From Rhodospirillaceae bacterium (GTDB taxonomy: Bacteria > Pseudomonadota > Alphaproteobacteria > UBA6615): a DNA stretch of 64,000 nt. The notes below the pieces were generated by a model. That model was not told where the DNA came from. It did not search any database and worked only from the letters and a program-made list of their open reading frames with translations. Position 1 is the first letter of the stretch. The number at the start of each line of letters is the position of its first letter. Location of the stretch: the NCBI GenBank assembly GCA_002713365.1, contig PASR01000011.1, forward strand, positions 229,856-293,855, given 5' to 3'. Of the stretch, positions 1 to 9,823 are shown in pieces. Position numbers and translations under genes: made by a program.

Positions 1-274
1 TTTAGATCTGTGCAAGGATTAGACTAAGCAGTCTTTGGCCTAATAGGCTATGAGGTAATCCCAGTTTATTATAAAGCTATCTTTTACAGAGGTATATCAA
101 GACATTGGCCTTTTTTATATTTTACTTTAAGTTTCCTGGCTTAACTTCGGCTACTAAGGATAGTTATTGATACATAGTTTGTCTAAGCCCCTAACCGTAA
201 TATTACAGCTTACGATATCTTTATCTGATCGGGGCATCCTCAATTAAAAGCCCTAATATGCAGGAGGTTTTACT
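1..274. other. Upstream intergenic stretch, no gene seen
   Basis: AT-rich DNA with no credible reading frame. Two small inverted repeats lie near the left edge: AGACT/AGTCT at 21-34, followed by TTT, and GCCT/AGGC at 38-48. They could be the end of an upstream transcript, but the T-run is too short to call a terminator. An AGGAGG ribosome-binding site for the next gene is at 262-267. Confidence 0.4.
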
Positions 275-1264
275 GTGGAATTCGACTATAAATCAATTAC
301 ACCAGAGTCTAAAAGACTACTTATTAACGGTCATCAAAATAAGGAAATGGCACAAATATTGGATTCTATTATAGCTAATGGTATTACACTATTGCCTGAT
401 AATAGGGATGGAGATATTGAAAATATATGTGGAATAAATGTTACCCATCGTTTTGTTAAATCCGCCGGAGAGAGTGAAAAGATAGAATGGCATTTTGTTG
501 AGGCGGGTCAGGGAGAGGTACTATTGTTATTGCATGGTATTCCCCAATCATGGAGAATGTGGACGCCTATATTACCTGAATTATCCAAATCCTTTCGGTG
601 TATAGCTATTGACCTTAAAGGATACGGGCAATCATATAAGGGAAGAGGTGATTACAGACATGAGGGCGTTGCAGATCAGGTTGTTAGTTTATTAGATGAG
701 TTGGGAATTGATAAGTTTTCCATGTTCAGTCATGACAGAGGTACTGTACAAGCTGACTTTATAGCTGCAAAAAATAATGAACGCATTATAAGTTGGGTGC
801 GAGGTTCTCAACATCTGATTCACTATCACCCTGATTTATCGCCCCAAGAGCATCTTTTTTCAGAGATTGAATCTCGAGAAATACTTCAAAACCCTGTTAA
901 GGTAATTGATCATATATATCGATGGCTATGCAAATACCCGATTGAACAACCTTTTGTTGAGCTTGCTGTTCAAGAATTTTCTCGTCCAGGGGTTGGCCTG
1001 GCGGTTGAAAGATATTTTCAGTCTTCTACTTTTCGTAAAGACTGGATTGATCGCAGAACACGTTTAATTCCTTTTTGGAAAATGCCCATGCTCGTTCTGC
1101 AGGGGTTAGAAGAGCCATCAATGCCCATAGAAAATTATGAGGGAATAGAAAAATATATGCCAGACGCGAGATTAGAGTTTATTGATGCGGGACATTTTTA
1201 TGTTGAAGAAAATCCGAGAAGTACAATTGAAAAGGTTATGCAGTTTTTTATGACGGTAAGTTAG
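275..1264 (+). CDS. Alpha/beta hydrolase, epoxide hydrolase/haloacetate dehalogenase type
   Basis: A 329-residue alpha/beta-hydrolase fold enzyme. The GTG start is fixed by AGGAGG 7 bases upstream. Visible motifs are the oxyanion-hole HGIP (residues 87-90), a nucleophile elbow SHDRGT with Asp154 as likely nucleophile, and DAGHF with the catalytic His at 307. An Asp nucleophile in an HDRG context is typical of epoxide hydrolases and haloacetate dehalogenases, not Ser esterases, so hydrolysis through an ester intermediate is inferred. About 70 residues precede the usual start of the fold, which is longer than the family norm. There is no signal peptide, so it is probably cytoplasmic. It stands alone, 147 bases before the next gene. 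The substrate cannot be told from sequence. Confidence 0.8.
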   Translation: MEFDYKSITPESKRLLINGHQNKEMAQILDSIIANGITLLPDNRDGDIENICGINVTHRFVKSAGESEKIEWHFVEAGQGEVLLLLHGIPQSWRMWTPILPELSKSFRCIAIDLKGYGQSYKGRGDYRHEGVADQVVSLLDELGIDKFSMFSHDRGTVQADFIAAKNNERIISWVRGSQHLIHYHPDLSPQEHLFSEIESREILQNPVKVIDHIYRWLCKYPIEQPFVELAVQEFSRPGVGLAVERYFQSSTFRKDWIDRRTRLIPFWKMPMLVLQGLEEPSMPIENYEGIEKYMPDARLEFIDAGHFYVEENPRSTIEKVMQFFMTVS

Positions 1265-1411
1265 GTGCAAACCTACTATTATTATTGCTGTAAATATTGA
1301 TTTTATGGAGAATTATATAAAAATTGAAAAAACAATTAAAAATTGATATAGATTTATTTTAATACTTATTAATTGGAAAATAACTTACTGTTTAAGAATA
1401 TGGAAACATAA

Positions 1412-2263
1412 ATGGTATTAAAAGAATCTGAGATACTCGCCAGGGATCCATTTTCGCCTCAGGGTATGAAAGAGGCAAAGACGAAACTACTATCAAGTAA
1501 GCTAGACCGCAAAAATAAATCTAAGCAAATAAGTAACCTAAATGAAAATGGCTACGTAATTCTGGAAAGAGTTATTAATCTCGATAAAGTCCATTCTATA
1601 TTTAATGAATGTTGTAATCTTCTTTATGAAGTGTCTAATGGTTCTTCTAGTTTTAGTGGGTTTAATACCCAAAGATTATTCAATTTAGTGGCACGCACTC
1701 GAGTACTAGATGATCTTCTTTTATTTCCAGATCTAATTGCGATAGTAGAAGGCTATCTCGATGATCAAATACAGTTATCTGTAGCTAGCTTAATAAACGT
1801 TAAGCCGGGGGAGACATCGCAGCCTCTACATCGTGATGATAGTCTTTACCCGTTAATACGTCCTCGTATCCCATTAACTGTAAATGCAATGTGGTCAATC
1901 ACGAAATTTACTAAAGAAAATGGAGCAACACATTTGTTACCATCTTCACATAAACTACAGGAAGAATCTGTTCCTAATAAACCTATAACTGTAACCGCTG
2001 AGATGCCAGCAGGTTCAGTCATGCTTTACGACGGTTCACTTTTTCATGCCGCAGGTTCTAATTTATCCGATAACGATCGCCTTGGCTTATCTGTTGTTTA
2101 CAGTAGAGCTTGGCTGCGTCAACAAGAGAACCAATTTCTTGGAGTTCCTCCTAAGATTGCTAGAACATTGCCCCGACAGATGCAAAAGTTAGTAGGCTAT
2201 TGGGTCGTAAATAACTTTCTTGGGTACCTTAATAATGAAAGTCCAAGTCGACTACTTGACTAG
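1412..2263 (+). CDS. Phytanoyl-CoA dioxygenase (PhyH) family protein
   Basis: A 283-residue non-haem Fe(II)/2-oxoglutarate oxygenase of the PhyH family. The iron-binding facial triad is visible as His140-x-Asp142 (in LHRDD) and His212 (in LFHAAGSN). Arg223 is a plausible 2-oxoglutarate carboxylate ligand. Family members hydroxylate very different substrates (acyl-CoAs, amino acids, ectoine, small natural products), and nothing here singles one out. The N-terminal 40 residues are charged and probably flexible. It lies between the hydrolase and thrH with AT-rich spacers and no operon-like overlap. Translation starts at ATG without a strong Shine-Dalgarno sequence. Confidence 0.8.
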   Translation: MVLKESEILARDPFSPQGMKEAKTKLLSSKLDRKNKSKQISNLNENGYVILERVINLDKVHSIFNECCNLLYEVSNGSSSFSGFNTQRLFNLVARTRVLDDLLLFPDLIAIVEGYLDDQIQLSVASLINVKPGETSQPLHRDDSLYPLIRPRIPLTVNAMWSITKFTKENGATHLLPSSHKLQEESVPNKPITVTAEMPAGSVMLYDGSLFHAAGSNLSDNDRLGLSVVYSRAWLRQQENQFLGVPPKIARTLPRQMQKLVGYWVVNNFLGYLNNESPSRLLD

Positions 2264-2325
2264 TATAAACTTTTTTTAAAAAATACAAATTAAGGTTATT
2301 ATTTTAGTATTTGGGGGCGATTATA

Positions 2326-2943
2326 GTGGAAATAGCTTGTCTGGACCTAGAAGGCGTCCTAATACCTGAGGTGTGGATTGCATTTTCAGAAAGCACAGGA
2401 ATCAAAGAATTGCGTGCTACTACGCGTGATATTCCTGATTATGATGTTTTGATGAAGCAGCGATTAAAAATACTTAATCAAAATAATTTAACGATATATG
2501 ATATTCAAGAAGTTATCGGCAGAATGGAGCCTTTACCAGGCGCTATATCGTTTTTGGAATGGCTTCAAGAAAGATTTCAGGTAATAATATTGTCAGATAC
2601 ATTTTATGAGTTTTCAGAGCCTTTTATGCGTAAGCTAGGTTGGCCCACTCTATTTTGTCATAGTCTAATTACAGATAGTGAAGGTAACGTTATTGATTAT
2701 AAATTACGACAGCCGGATCCTAAACGAGCATCAGTAAAAGCCTTACATTCACTTAAATATAGAGTTATTGCTGCCGGGGACTCATATAATGATACAACTA
2801 TGCTTAAAGAAGCCGATGTTGGCATTCTTTTCCATGCACCGGAAAACGTAATTAAGGAATTTCCTCAGTTTGAGTCAGTTCAAGATTTTAACTCTCTTCG
2901 TAAATCTTTTATAGCCGGTAGCGACAGATCTATAAGACTATAA
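2326..2943 (+). CDS. thrH: Phosphoserine phosphatase/homoserine phosphotransferase ThrH
   Basis: A HAD-superfamily phosphatase of the ThrH type, which removes phosphate from phosphoserine and can transfer it to homoserine. It matches remembered ThrH sequences closely along its length: DLEG at residues 7-10 (Asp7 nucleophile, with the ThrH-specific Glu9 instead of the usual Asp), TTRDIPDYDVLM, LSDTFYEFS, and the metal motif GDSYNDTTM. The GTG at 2326 is chosen over an upstream in-frame TTG at 2311. It gives the normal 205 residues and places the G-rich ribosome site (2313-2317) 8 bases upstream. It is cytoplasmic, in serine biosynthesis, and may stand in for SerB if none exists elsewhere in the genome. 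It converges with the ABC-F gene, 14 bases away. Confidence 0.92.
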   Translation: MEIACLDLEGVLIPEVWIAFSESTGIKELRATTRDIPDYDVLMKQRLKILNQNNLTIYDIQEVIGRMEPLPGAISFLEWLQERFQVIILSDTFYEFSEPFMRKLGWPTLFCHSLITDSEGNVIDYKLRQPDPKRASVKALHSLKYRVIAAGDSYNDTTMLKEADVGILFHAPENVIKEFPQFESVQDFNSLRKSFIAGSDRSIRL

Positions 2944-2957
2944 TTTAAGTATTATTT

Positions 2958-4859
2958 TCAGCTAGTTTTGGCTTTTTCTAATGCTTCTTGTTCTTCTATC
3001 CAACGTTTTTCTGCTATATCTAATTCTTTTTGTAAATGCCCAATTTGAATTTGTAGGGCTTGTGCTTCATCAGGTTGCTCTTTGTAAAACTTTGGGTTCT
3101 TAAGACTTTCTAATATTTGTGATTTTTCTTCGCTCAAGCGTACTAATTCATTTTCTGCATCTCTAGCTGCTTTTCGCAGTACAGTAATAGATTTGCGCTG
3201 TTCTGCCGCCAGACGCCGCTTATCTTTTTTACTAGAAAGACTAGTTTTTAATGGTTGGGTTCTTTCTTTCTGATGTTTTTTATTATGTTTAATGGACCGA
3301 TTTTGGCTAATTAGTAAACTTCTATAATCAGAAATATCTCCATCATAATTTTGTATTGTATTATTAGCAACTAGCCAGAAGCGGTCGACAGTAAGTTCAA
3401 GTAGATGAGGGTCATGGCTGACCAATATAACGGCTCCAGGAAACCCATTTATAGCTTGAATAAGGGCTTCTCTTGACAGTATGTCTAGATGGTTAGTTGG
3501 TTCATCAAGTAACAGTATGTGGGGTTTCGCTAATGCAATTTTAGCAAAAAGCAATCTAGCCTTCTCGCCTCCAGACAATTGTTTAATGGTTCCGAAAACC
3601 ATATCTTGATTAAAACCATATGCACCTAAATGACGGCGAATAGATTCTATCGGTTCTTTAGAATATATTTTAGTTATCGAATCTATTGGAGATATTGAAG
3701 GGTCTAATTCATCAGTAAGGTCTTGAGAAAAGTAACCAATACGTAATTTAGAAGATTTTATTATATTACCCGACATTTCTTTAATTACGCCGGCTAGAAG
3801 TTTTACAAAGGTAGATTTACCATTACCATTTGCTCCAATCAGTGCCACTCGATCATCATTGTCTAACCTCAATGAAATGTTTTCCAGGACTTTTATGTCT
3901 TCATATCCAACATCTACTCCCTCAAGACTATAGAGTGGCGGAGGTAATTCGGATATTTTGGAAAATATAAAATTAGGAGCTTTTTCTTCTAAGGTCTCTG
4001 TAAGAGGGACCATACGTTCGAGCATTTTAAGACGACTTTGGGCCTGTTTAGCTTTTGTTGCTTTTGCACGGAAACGAGCTACGAAAGCCTCCATATGCGC
4101 TCTCTGGGCATTTTGTTTGACTCGTTGTTTAGCATTTAATTCCTGCTTGAGCCGTCGAGATTCTTCAAACCTATCGTAATTTCCTTTGTATGAGGTTAGA
4201 TTTTTTCCCTCAAGGTGTATTATGTGATCCACTGCTGTATTAAGTAATTTGCGATCATGGCTTATTAATAATACAGTTCCATCATATCTTGAAATATAGT
4301 CCTCGAACCATAAAACTGCTTCTAAATCGAGATGATTGGTTGGTTCGTCAAGTAACAGAAGGTCTGGATTAGTAAATAGCAAGGACGCTAAGGCAACACG
4401 CATACGCCATCCACCAGAAAAAGAGTTACAGGCTCGACATTGAGCCTCTTGGTCAAAACCCAGCCCAGCGAGTATGCGTGCTGCGCGTGCTTCTGCGCTG
4501 TGAGCATTCAAGTTTGTAAGTTTATCGTGTATTTCAGATATTCGATTAGGATCGGTTGCTGTCTTTGCTTCTTCCCAAAGAGATACTAATTCTTTATTAG
4601 ATTCTATTACCGTATCTACAAGACTTTTTGGACCGTTTGGAGCATCTTGGCTGGTTACACCTATAGTCCATCGATGCGGGATTTCTATACTGCCACCGTC
4701 TGATTGTAATTTATTAATTATCAGCTGGAACAGAGTTGTTTTACCAGTGCCATTACGTCCGACTAATCCCACTTTCGTACCAGGATTTATAACAGCATTT
4801 ACCTGGTCAAGTAATATTCGATCTCCAATTCGATAAGTTAGATTATTTATTTTTAACAT
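2958..4859 (-). CDS. ABC-F family ATPase, YheS-like
   Basis: A 633-residue ABC-F protein: two ATP-binding cassettes on one chain and no membrane segments. Cassette 1 has Walker A GRNGTGKTT (residues 34-42), signature FSGGWRMR and Walker B LLLLDEPTNHLD. Cassette 2 has GANGNGKST, LSGGEKAR and LLLLDEPTNHLD. The inter-cassette linker carries the RFRAKATKAKQAQSR motif of the P-site tRNA interaction region. The C-terminal ~100 residues are a charged coiled coil. The sequence tracks E. coli YheS most closely. ABC-F proteins act on the ribosome, relieving stalls or setting the elongation state; the exact role of YheS is not settled. It is transcribed divergently from panB across a 237-base spacer. 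Confidence 0.9.
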   Translation of the reverse strand: MLKINNLTYRIGDRILLDQVNAVINPGTKVGLVGRNGTGKTTLFQLIINKLQSDGGSIEIPHRWTIGVTSQDAPNGPKSLVDTVIESNKELVSLWEEAKTATDPNRISEIHDKLTNLNAHSAEARAARILAGLGFDQEAQCRACNSFSGGWRMRVALASLLFTNPDLLLLDEPTNHLDLEAVLWFEDYISRYDGTVLLISHDRKLLNTAVDHIIHLEGKNLTSYKGNYDRFEESRRLKQELNAKQRVKQNAQRAHMEAFVARFRAKATKAKQAQSRLKMLERMVPLTETLEEKAPNFIFSKISELPPPLYSLEGVDVGYEDIKVLENISLRLDNDDRVALIGANGNGKSTFVKLLAGVIKEMSGNIIKSSKLRIGYFSQDLTDELDPSISPIDSITKIYSKEPIESIRRHLGAYGFNQDMVFGTIKQLSGGEKARLLFAKIALAKPHILLLDEPTNHLDILSREALIQAINGFPGAVILVSHDPHLLELTVDRFWLVANNTIQNYDGDISDYRSLLISQNRSIKHNKKHQKERTQPLKTSLSSKKDKRRLAAEQRKSITVLRKAARDAENELVRLSEEKSQILESLKNPKFYKEQPDEAQALQIQIGHLQKELDIAEKRWIEEQEALEKAKTS

Positions 4860-5096
4860 ATATCAATGTTTATTTTGAAATTTTAGATATTTAGGGTTTA
4901 GCTATTACGTATTAATAGATAGTTATACTGATAATTAGTCATTATCTAGCTGTCCATATATTTTAGATATGACAATTAATAAAACAAAGTGTACCAATAA
5001 GTTACATCAATAGAGATTTATTTCTGACTTTTAGTAAATTAAATCGGACTATCTTATTTTTAGCCTTGTTTCTTATTGTAATGGATGGAGAAAATT

Positions 5097-5939
5097 ATGA
5101 GCACTAATACTCATTCATCATCAGTTAATGTGGTAGATATTATAGAACGCAAAGGTGGCGAGCCTATAGTAAGTCTAACAGCTTATACTACGCCTATTGC
5201 TAGAATTGTAGATAGCCATTGTGATTTTGTACTAGTGGTGGATAGTGTTGGAATGGTACATCATGGTCTAAATTCAACTTTAGGCGTCACCATGGAAATG
5301 ATGATTATGCATGGCAAAGCAGTGCGTCGCGGTCTCAAACATGCGATGTTGGTAGTTGATATGCCTTTTGGTAGCTATGAGGAAAGTAAAGAACAGGCAT
5401 TTCGTAATGCTGCAACAATTATGCGAGAGACTTCTTGTGAGGCGATTAAACTAGAGGGAGGGATTCATATGGCTGAAACTATTGAGTACCTTACTAATCG
5501 TGGAATTCCCGTTATGGCACATGTCGGATTAACCCCTCAGTCAGTTAATGTTTTCGGTGGATACAATGTTCAAGGGCGAGGTGAGGATAGTAAACGTGTG
5601 CTAAGGGATGCAGTATCAGTATTTGAATCAGGGGCTTTTTCAGTAGTTCTTGAAATGGTTACGGAATCGATAGCTGACCAAATAACCCAAACTGTGGGTA
5701 TTCCAACAATCGGTATTGGGGCATCAGCAGCATGTGATGGGCAAATATTGGTGGTTGATGATCTTTTAGGTATGTTTACTGATTTTACACCTAAGTTTGT
5801 AAAACAATATGCACGTATGGGTTTAGATGCAGATAAAGCTATAAAAGAATATGCTATGGATGTAAAAAACCGTAATTTCCCGGCCCCTGAACATGTGTTT
5901 GGGAATAAAAAGCCTTCCTCTAATAAGGATCAAAAGTGA
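5097..5939 (+). CDS. panB: 3-methyl-2-oxobutanoate hydroxymethyltransferase
   Basis: PanB transfers a hydroxymethyl group from methylene-tetrahydrofolate to 2-oxoisovalerate, the first committed step to pantothenate and CoA. Family motifs are clear: ISLTAY-like [16 protein letters not shown] with the Mg-binding Asp, DMPFGSY, KLEGG, and AHVGLTPQS. The start is ATG 5097 because GGAG at 5087-5090 lies 6 bases upstream; an earlier in-frame ATG at 5085 would overlap that site. The length of 280 residues is normal. The stop overlaps the panC start in GTGA, so the two genes are translationally coupled. Confidence 0.95.
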   Translation: MSTNTHSSSVNVVDIIERKGGEPIVSLTAYTTPIARIVDSHCDFVLVVDSVGMVHHGLNSTLGVTMEMMIMHGKAVRRGLKHAMLVVDMPFGSYEESKEQAFRNAATIMRETSCEAIKLEGGIHMAETIEYLTNRGIPVMAHVGLTPQSVNVFGGYNVQGRGEDSKRVLRDAVSVFESGAFSVVLEMVTESIADQITQTVGIPTIGIGASAACDGQILVVDDLLGMFTDFTPKFVKQYARMGLDADKAIKEYAMDVKNRNFPAPEHVFGNKKPSSNKDQK

Positions 5940-6793
5940 AAATTCCAATCGTTCGAACTTTATCCGCTCTGCAAAAAATAACTAGGGAATGGCGAACGGC
6001 TAATAAAGAAATATCTGTTGTGCCCACAATGGGGGCATTGCATGCTGGCCATTTAAGTCTTGTTCGTGAAGCTAAATCTATGTCTGATAAAGTTATAGTA
6101 ACTTTATTTGTTAACCCCACTCAGTTTAACAATACAAAAGATTTAAAAAGTTATCCTCGTAGCGAAGAAGATGATATAAAAAAGCTTGAATCCTTTAATA
6201 TTGATTTGCTTTACGCACCGGAAAATCATGAAATTTACCCAGAGGGTTATGCTACGCAGATATCTGTTTCTGGCGTTAGTGAAGGTCTTTGTGGCGATCA
6301 TCGGCCTGGCCATTTTAATGCGGTAGCTACTGTGGTGGCAAAATTGTTAATTCAGACTTCAGCGAATATTGCACTTTTTGGAGAAAAGGACTACCAACAA
6401 TTGCATGTTATTAAGCGGATGGTAAAAGATCTTGATATACCGGTACGAATAGTTGGGTGTGAAACTATTCGAGAAACTGATCATCTTGCTATTTCTTCTC
6501 GAAATTTATTACTATCAGACAAAGATAGAAAACGAGCTCCAATACTTGCTAAAACACTTATGGATGCGGCTAAACGTATTGAAACTGGAGAGCCACAAAA
6601 AATTGTATTAGAAGACTCTATCAAAATACTTAGAAGTTCTGGTTTTCGAAGTATTGAATATCTTGAGCTAAGAGCAGAAAGTGACCTGAAAGTATTAGAG
6701 ATGGTAGATGAACCGGCTCGAATTTTAGCTTCTATTTATCTTGGTAATGTTAGATTAATAGATAATGTCAAAGTTAGATTTGGTAATAGTTAA
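5936..6793 (+). CDS. panC: Pantoate--beta-alanine ligase (pantothenate synthetase)
   Basis: PanC condenses pantoate with beta-alanine using ATP, via a pantoyl-adenylate, to give pantothenate. The nucleotidyltransferase signature is present as [14 protein letters not shown] near residues 27-40, with [26 protein letters not shown] and the second signature region ISSRN. At 285 residues it is full length. The GTG start overlaps the panB stop by 4 bases, so the pair is a two-gene operon in the cytoplasm. No panD or panE is visible nearby. Confidence 0.95.
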   Translation: MKIPIVRTLSALQKITREWRTANKEISVVPTMGALHAGHLSLVREAKSMSDKVIVTLFVNPTQFNNTKDLKSYPRSEEDDIKKLESFNIDLLYAPENHEIYPEGYATQISVSGVSEGLCGDHRPGHFNAVATVVAKLLIQTSANIALFGEKDYQQLHVIKRMVKDLDIPVRIVGCETIRETDHLAISSRNLLLSDKDRKRAPILAKTLMDAAKRIETGEPQKIVLEDSIKILRSSGFRSIEYLELRAESDLKVLEMVDEPARILASIYLGNVRLIDNVKVRFGNS

Positions 6794-6868
6794 TATTAAT
6801 AAAGTCATAGCCAATGTTTATTTACAGTAATTTAAATATTACTACACAACCTATTGATAAGAAATATC

Positions 6869-7861
6869 ATGGATTTAATTAATAATTCTGTTTTACCGGT
6901 TTCTATAGCACCAATGATGGATTGGACCGATCGTCATGAACGGTTTTTTCTGAGACAGATTAGCAGGAGAGTACAACTTTACACAGAGATGATAACAACT
7001 AAGGCTATTCTGCTGGGTGATAGAAAAAGATTACTCAACTTCAATGGAGAAGAACATCCAATAATACTACAGCTTGGAGGTATTAATACTGAAGAGCTCT
7101 CTGAATGTGCACGGATTGGTGCTGATTTTGGTTTTGATGGTATTAATCTAAATGTCGGTTGTCCATCTGACAGAGTTCAACAGGGGGAATTTGGGGCCTG
7201 TTTAATGGCAACACCTGAATTAGTAGCGAAAGCTGTTGAGGTAATGCGAAATGCTGTGGATTTACCCATAACCGTTAAGCACCGTATTGCTATTGATGAT
7301 CAGGAAGAATGGCCTTGTATGAAGAAATTTGTACAAACAGTTTCCAACGCAGGATGCGAGCATTTTATTGTTCATGCCCGAAAAGCTTTTTTAAAAGGAC
7401 TGAGTGCCAAGGAGAATAGAGAAATACCCCCTCTAAGATATGATTTGGTATATAAATTAAAAAAAGAATTTCCATTTCTGACCATAAGTATAAATGGAGG
7501 AATAAATTCTATCGATTTAATTGAAGCACAACTTACATATGTTGATAGTGTTATGATTGGCCGTGAGGCTTATCAAAACCCATATTTTTTAGCTGATATA
7601 GATTCTAGAATTTTTGGAGATTTGGCTGATAAACCAACACGTCAAGATATTTTGGAAAGACTTTATCCCTATATCGAGGAGGCTATAGCGGGCGGGGTTC
7701 CACTTAAGTCAATTACCAGGCATATATTTGGTTTATTTAATGGACAGAAAGGTGCTCGTGCTTGGAGAAGATTTTTATCAGAAAATTCACCAAGGTTCGA
7801 AGGTAGTACTGTTGATGCTATTAATCTAATTAAAAATGCTTCGCATTTTGTCATCCAGTAA
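6869..7861 (+). CDS. dusA: tRNA-dihydrouridine(20/20a) synthase DusA
   Basis: A flavin-dependent enzyme that reduces uridine 20/20a in the tRNA D-loop. The N-terminal APMMDWTDRH motif, TEMITTKAIL, the QLGG phosphate loop and NVGCPSDRVQQGEFGACL with its catalytic Cys identify the DusA subgroup. The C-terminal helical tRNA-binding domain includes RHIFGLFNGQKGARAWRR. I prefer ATG 6869 (330 residues) over the in-frame TTG at 6854, since homologues start a few residues before the APMMDWTD motif. It converges on murQ with only 32 bases between stops. Confidence 0.93.
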   Translation: MDLINNSVLPVSIAPMMDWTDRHERFFLRQISRRVQLYTEMITTKAILLGDRKRLLNFNGEEHPIILQLGGINTEELSECARIGADFGFDGINLNVGCPSDRVQQGEFGACLMATPELVAKAVEVMRNAVDLPITVKHRIAIDDQEEWPCMKKFVQTVSNAGCEHFIVHARKAFLKGLSAKENREIPPLRYDLVYKLKKEFPFLTISINGGINSIDLIEAQLTYVDSVMIGREAYQNPYFLADIDSRIFGDLADKPTRQDILERLYPYIEEAIAGGVPLKSITRHIFGLFNGQKGARAWRRFLSENSPRFEGSTVDAINLIKNASHFVIQ

Positions 7862-7893
7862 AACTATAATTTTGCAATTTTCTGAATAAGATT

Positions 7894-8793
7894 TTATGTA
7901 TTATTATTCCTTAATTTAGTTAAAGCTTTTCGCAAATTACCATTAAATTGATTTAATAACTCCATTGAATCCGAAAAATTAAGGCCCATTGCTATAAGGA
8001 TAGCAACTTTTGGGTTATACTTTGCTTTATCTAGGGCATTAAGGGCTGTGTTCGTATCTACTTGAGATATTTCTGATACCATTTTTGTAGCCCGTTTTTT
8101 TAACTTGTCATTAGATGCCTGCACATCAACCATATAACTACCATATGTACGGTTGAGCCTTATCATGGTGAGGGTTGACAGCATATTTAGAGCTACTTTT
8201 TGAATTGTTCCGGCTGTCATGCGAGTTGATCCGCTAATCGCTTCGGCGCCTGAAGGAATGATAATTTTGCAATCTGCATTAAGCAAAATTGGGCTATATT
8301 CGTTATTAGCCAGGGCTATTGTTAATGCACCAGCAGCCTTAGCAGCTTCGCAAACAGCGACTGTATAAGGCGTAGAACCACTTGCTGATATAGCTACTAA
8401 TGCGTCGGCGTTGTTTAAAGCCATGTTTTTAACTTCAGTATTGGCTGCCGCAATATTATCTTCTGCTCCTTCCACCGGATTAGTTAACGCTTTTAATCCA
8501 CCAGCCATTAGAAAGCCTGAACGTTCTAAGGGCCAACCAAATGTTGGATTAAGCTCAGAACAATCTAAAACCCCCAAACGGCCAGAAGTTCCAGCTCCCG
8601 CGTAAATCAATCGTCCATCTTTCGTTAAATTTAAGTGTAAGGAGAGTTTTTCTGCGGCGTCTATGATACTATTTTTAGCGTTACGAGTCTTTTCTAAACC
8701 AACGACTTGTGAATCTAGCAAGAGATTAATAATCTCATTATTAGAGAGTATGTCCAGATCGTTATATAGCTCATCAAAATCTTCAGTATGCAT
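7894..8793 (-). CDS. murQ: N-acetylmuramic acid 6-phosphate etherase
   Basis: MurQ cleaves the lactyl ether of MurNAc-6-phosphate to give GlcNAc-6-phosphate and D-lactate, the defining step of MurNAc catabolism. It is a 299-residue SIS-domain protein with the hallmark GRLIYAGAGTSGRLG, DCSELNPTFG (with the general-acid Glu), ISASGSTPYT, and GAEAISGSTRMTAGT. Its C-terminal helical domain ends in KLRNNN. It is transcribed away from the kinase-nagA pair across a 119-base divergent spacer, so a shared regulator is plausible. No MurR-type repressor or PTS transporter lies in the cluster. Confidence 0.95.
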   Translation of the reverse strand: MHTEDFDELYNDLDILSNNEIINLLLDSQVVGLEKTRNAKNSIIDAAEKLSLHLNLTKDGRLIYAGAGTSGRLGVLDCSELNPTFGWPLERSGFLMAGGLKALTNPVEGAEDNIAAANTEVKNMALNNADALVAISASGSTPYTVAVCEAAKAAGALTIALANNEYSPILLNADCKIIIPSGAEAISGSTRMTAGTIQKVALNMLSTLTMIRLNRTYGSYMVDVQASNDKLKKRATKMVSEISQVDTNTALNALDKAKYNPKVAILIAMGLNFSDSMELLNQFNGNLRKALTKLRNNNT

Positions 8794-8912
8794 GGGCCTA
8801 TAGTATAGTATTTTTTGTTAATGTTAGTTTACAACATCTAGTAACATAACTGCGTATTGTCTGCTTTAAAAATAAATATACAATTAATAATCATCATCTT
8901 AATAGGAAATTA

Positions 8913-9821
8913 ATGGTAGGAAAGTTATTTTGCTGTGTTGATGGAGGAGGTACTAAGACAAAGGTGGCCTTGTATAATGAAGAGGACCATCTTCTTGGTA
9001 TCACAAAAACTGGCCCAACTAATTTAACTTTATACGCTGATGATGCATGGAATATAATAACTAAGGCTCTATATGGATTAATTAGTAACGCTAGTATGGA
9101 AGCCTCTGTTATTAGTAATGTTCATTTTGGTATAGGAATAGCGGGAGCTAATAATTTAGATCAACGCAAAAACTTAATTGAAAAGTGTTTATTAGATTTT
9201 AAGGAGGTTAGAGTAGCTACTGACTCTTATATAGCTGCTCTAGGTGCACACGGCGGTCATCCGGGTGGGATAGTAATCGTTGGTACAGGGTCTGTGGGTT
9301 ACAGGATTAACAATGATAGTGAGTCAAAGCTAGTCGGAGGGTGGGGTTTTCCAGCCGGTGATCATGGAAGTGGCGCTTGGATAGGCAAAACTGCTATTAT
9401 ACAGACGCTACGTCTGATCGATGGTTGTTATGCAGGTAATAAAACGAAAATGCACCAAGCAATAATAACTCATTATGGTCCCACACGAAATGACTTCATG
9501 AAATGGCTATTTAAAGCTAATGCAACGAGTTATTCAGAAATAGCTCCAATTGTATTAGAGTATGCTAATAAACAAGACGAAGCAGCATTATCTATAGCTT
9601 TAGCTGCCGGTATTGAAATAGAGACACTTGCATTAGCATTGGATTGCAGTCGTAAAATGCCGTTATCTCTTATTGGTGGTTTAGCGACACCCTTATTGCC
9701 ATATCTGCCGGTCCTCTTGCGAGATTGGGTTCAAGACCCTATTGGAGACCCTATTAGTGGAGCATTAATGCTGGCTAAGGAACTTGTCCCAAACGAAAAT
9801 ATATATATAGGGGCGTCATAA
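8913..9821 (+). CDS. BadF/BadG/BcrA/BcrD-type N-acetylhexosamine kinase (GlcNAc, possibly MurNAc)
   Basis: A 302-residue ASKHA-fold sugar kinase. The phosphate-1 motif is DGGGTKTKVALY near residues 8-19. Phosphate-2 is VIVGTGSVGYR, the adenosine region is PLSLIGGLATP, and the metal/sugar motif is FPAGDHGSGAWIG. Family members phosphorylate GlcNAc, and the clostridial MurK does so for both MurNAc and GlcNAc at O6. Placed between murQ and nagA, it would supply the 6-phospho substrates both enzymes need. That MurNAc is a substrate is inference from context. It starts at ATG after TAGGA and is 2 bases from nagA, so they form an operon. Confidence 0.88.
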   Translation: MVGKLFCCVDGGGTKTKVALYNEEDHLLGITKTGPTNLTLYADDAWNIITKALYGLISNASMEASVISNVHFGIGIAGANNLDQRKNLIEKCLLDFKEVRVATDSYIAALGAHGGHPGGIVIVGTGSVGYRINNDSESKLVGGWGFPAGDHGSGAWIGKTAIIQTLRLIDGCYAGNKTKMHQAIITHYGPTRNDFMKWLFKANATSYSEIAPIVLEYANKQDEAALSIALAAGIEIETLALALDCSRKMPLSLIGGLATPLLPYLPVLLRDWVQDPIGDPISGALMLAKELVPNENIYIGAS

Positions 9822-9823
9822 GA

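Noticed and set aside
2311-2325. TTG 2311 as the thrH start
   Set aside because: It overlaps the G-rich ribosome site and adds five residues not found in the family; GTG 2326 fits better.
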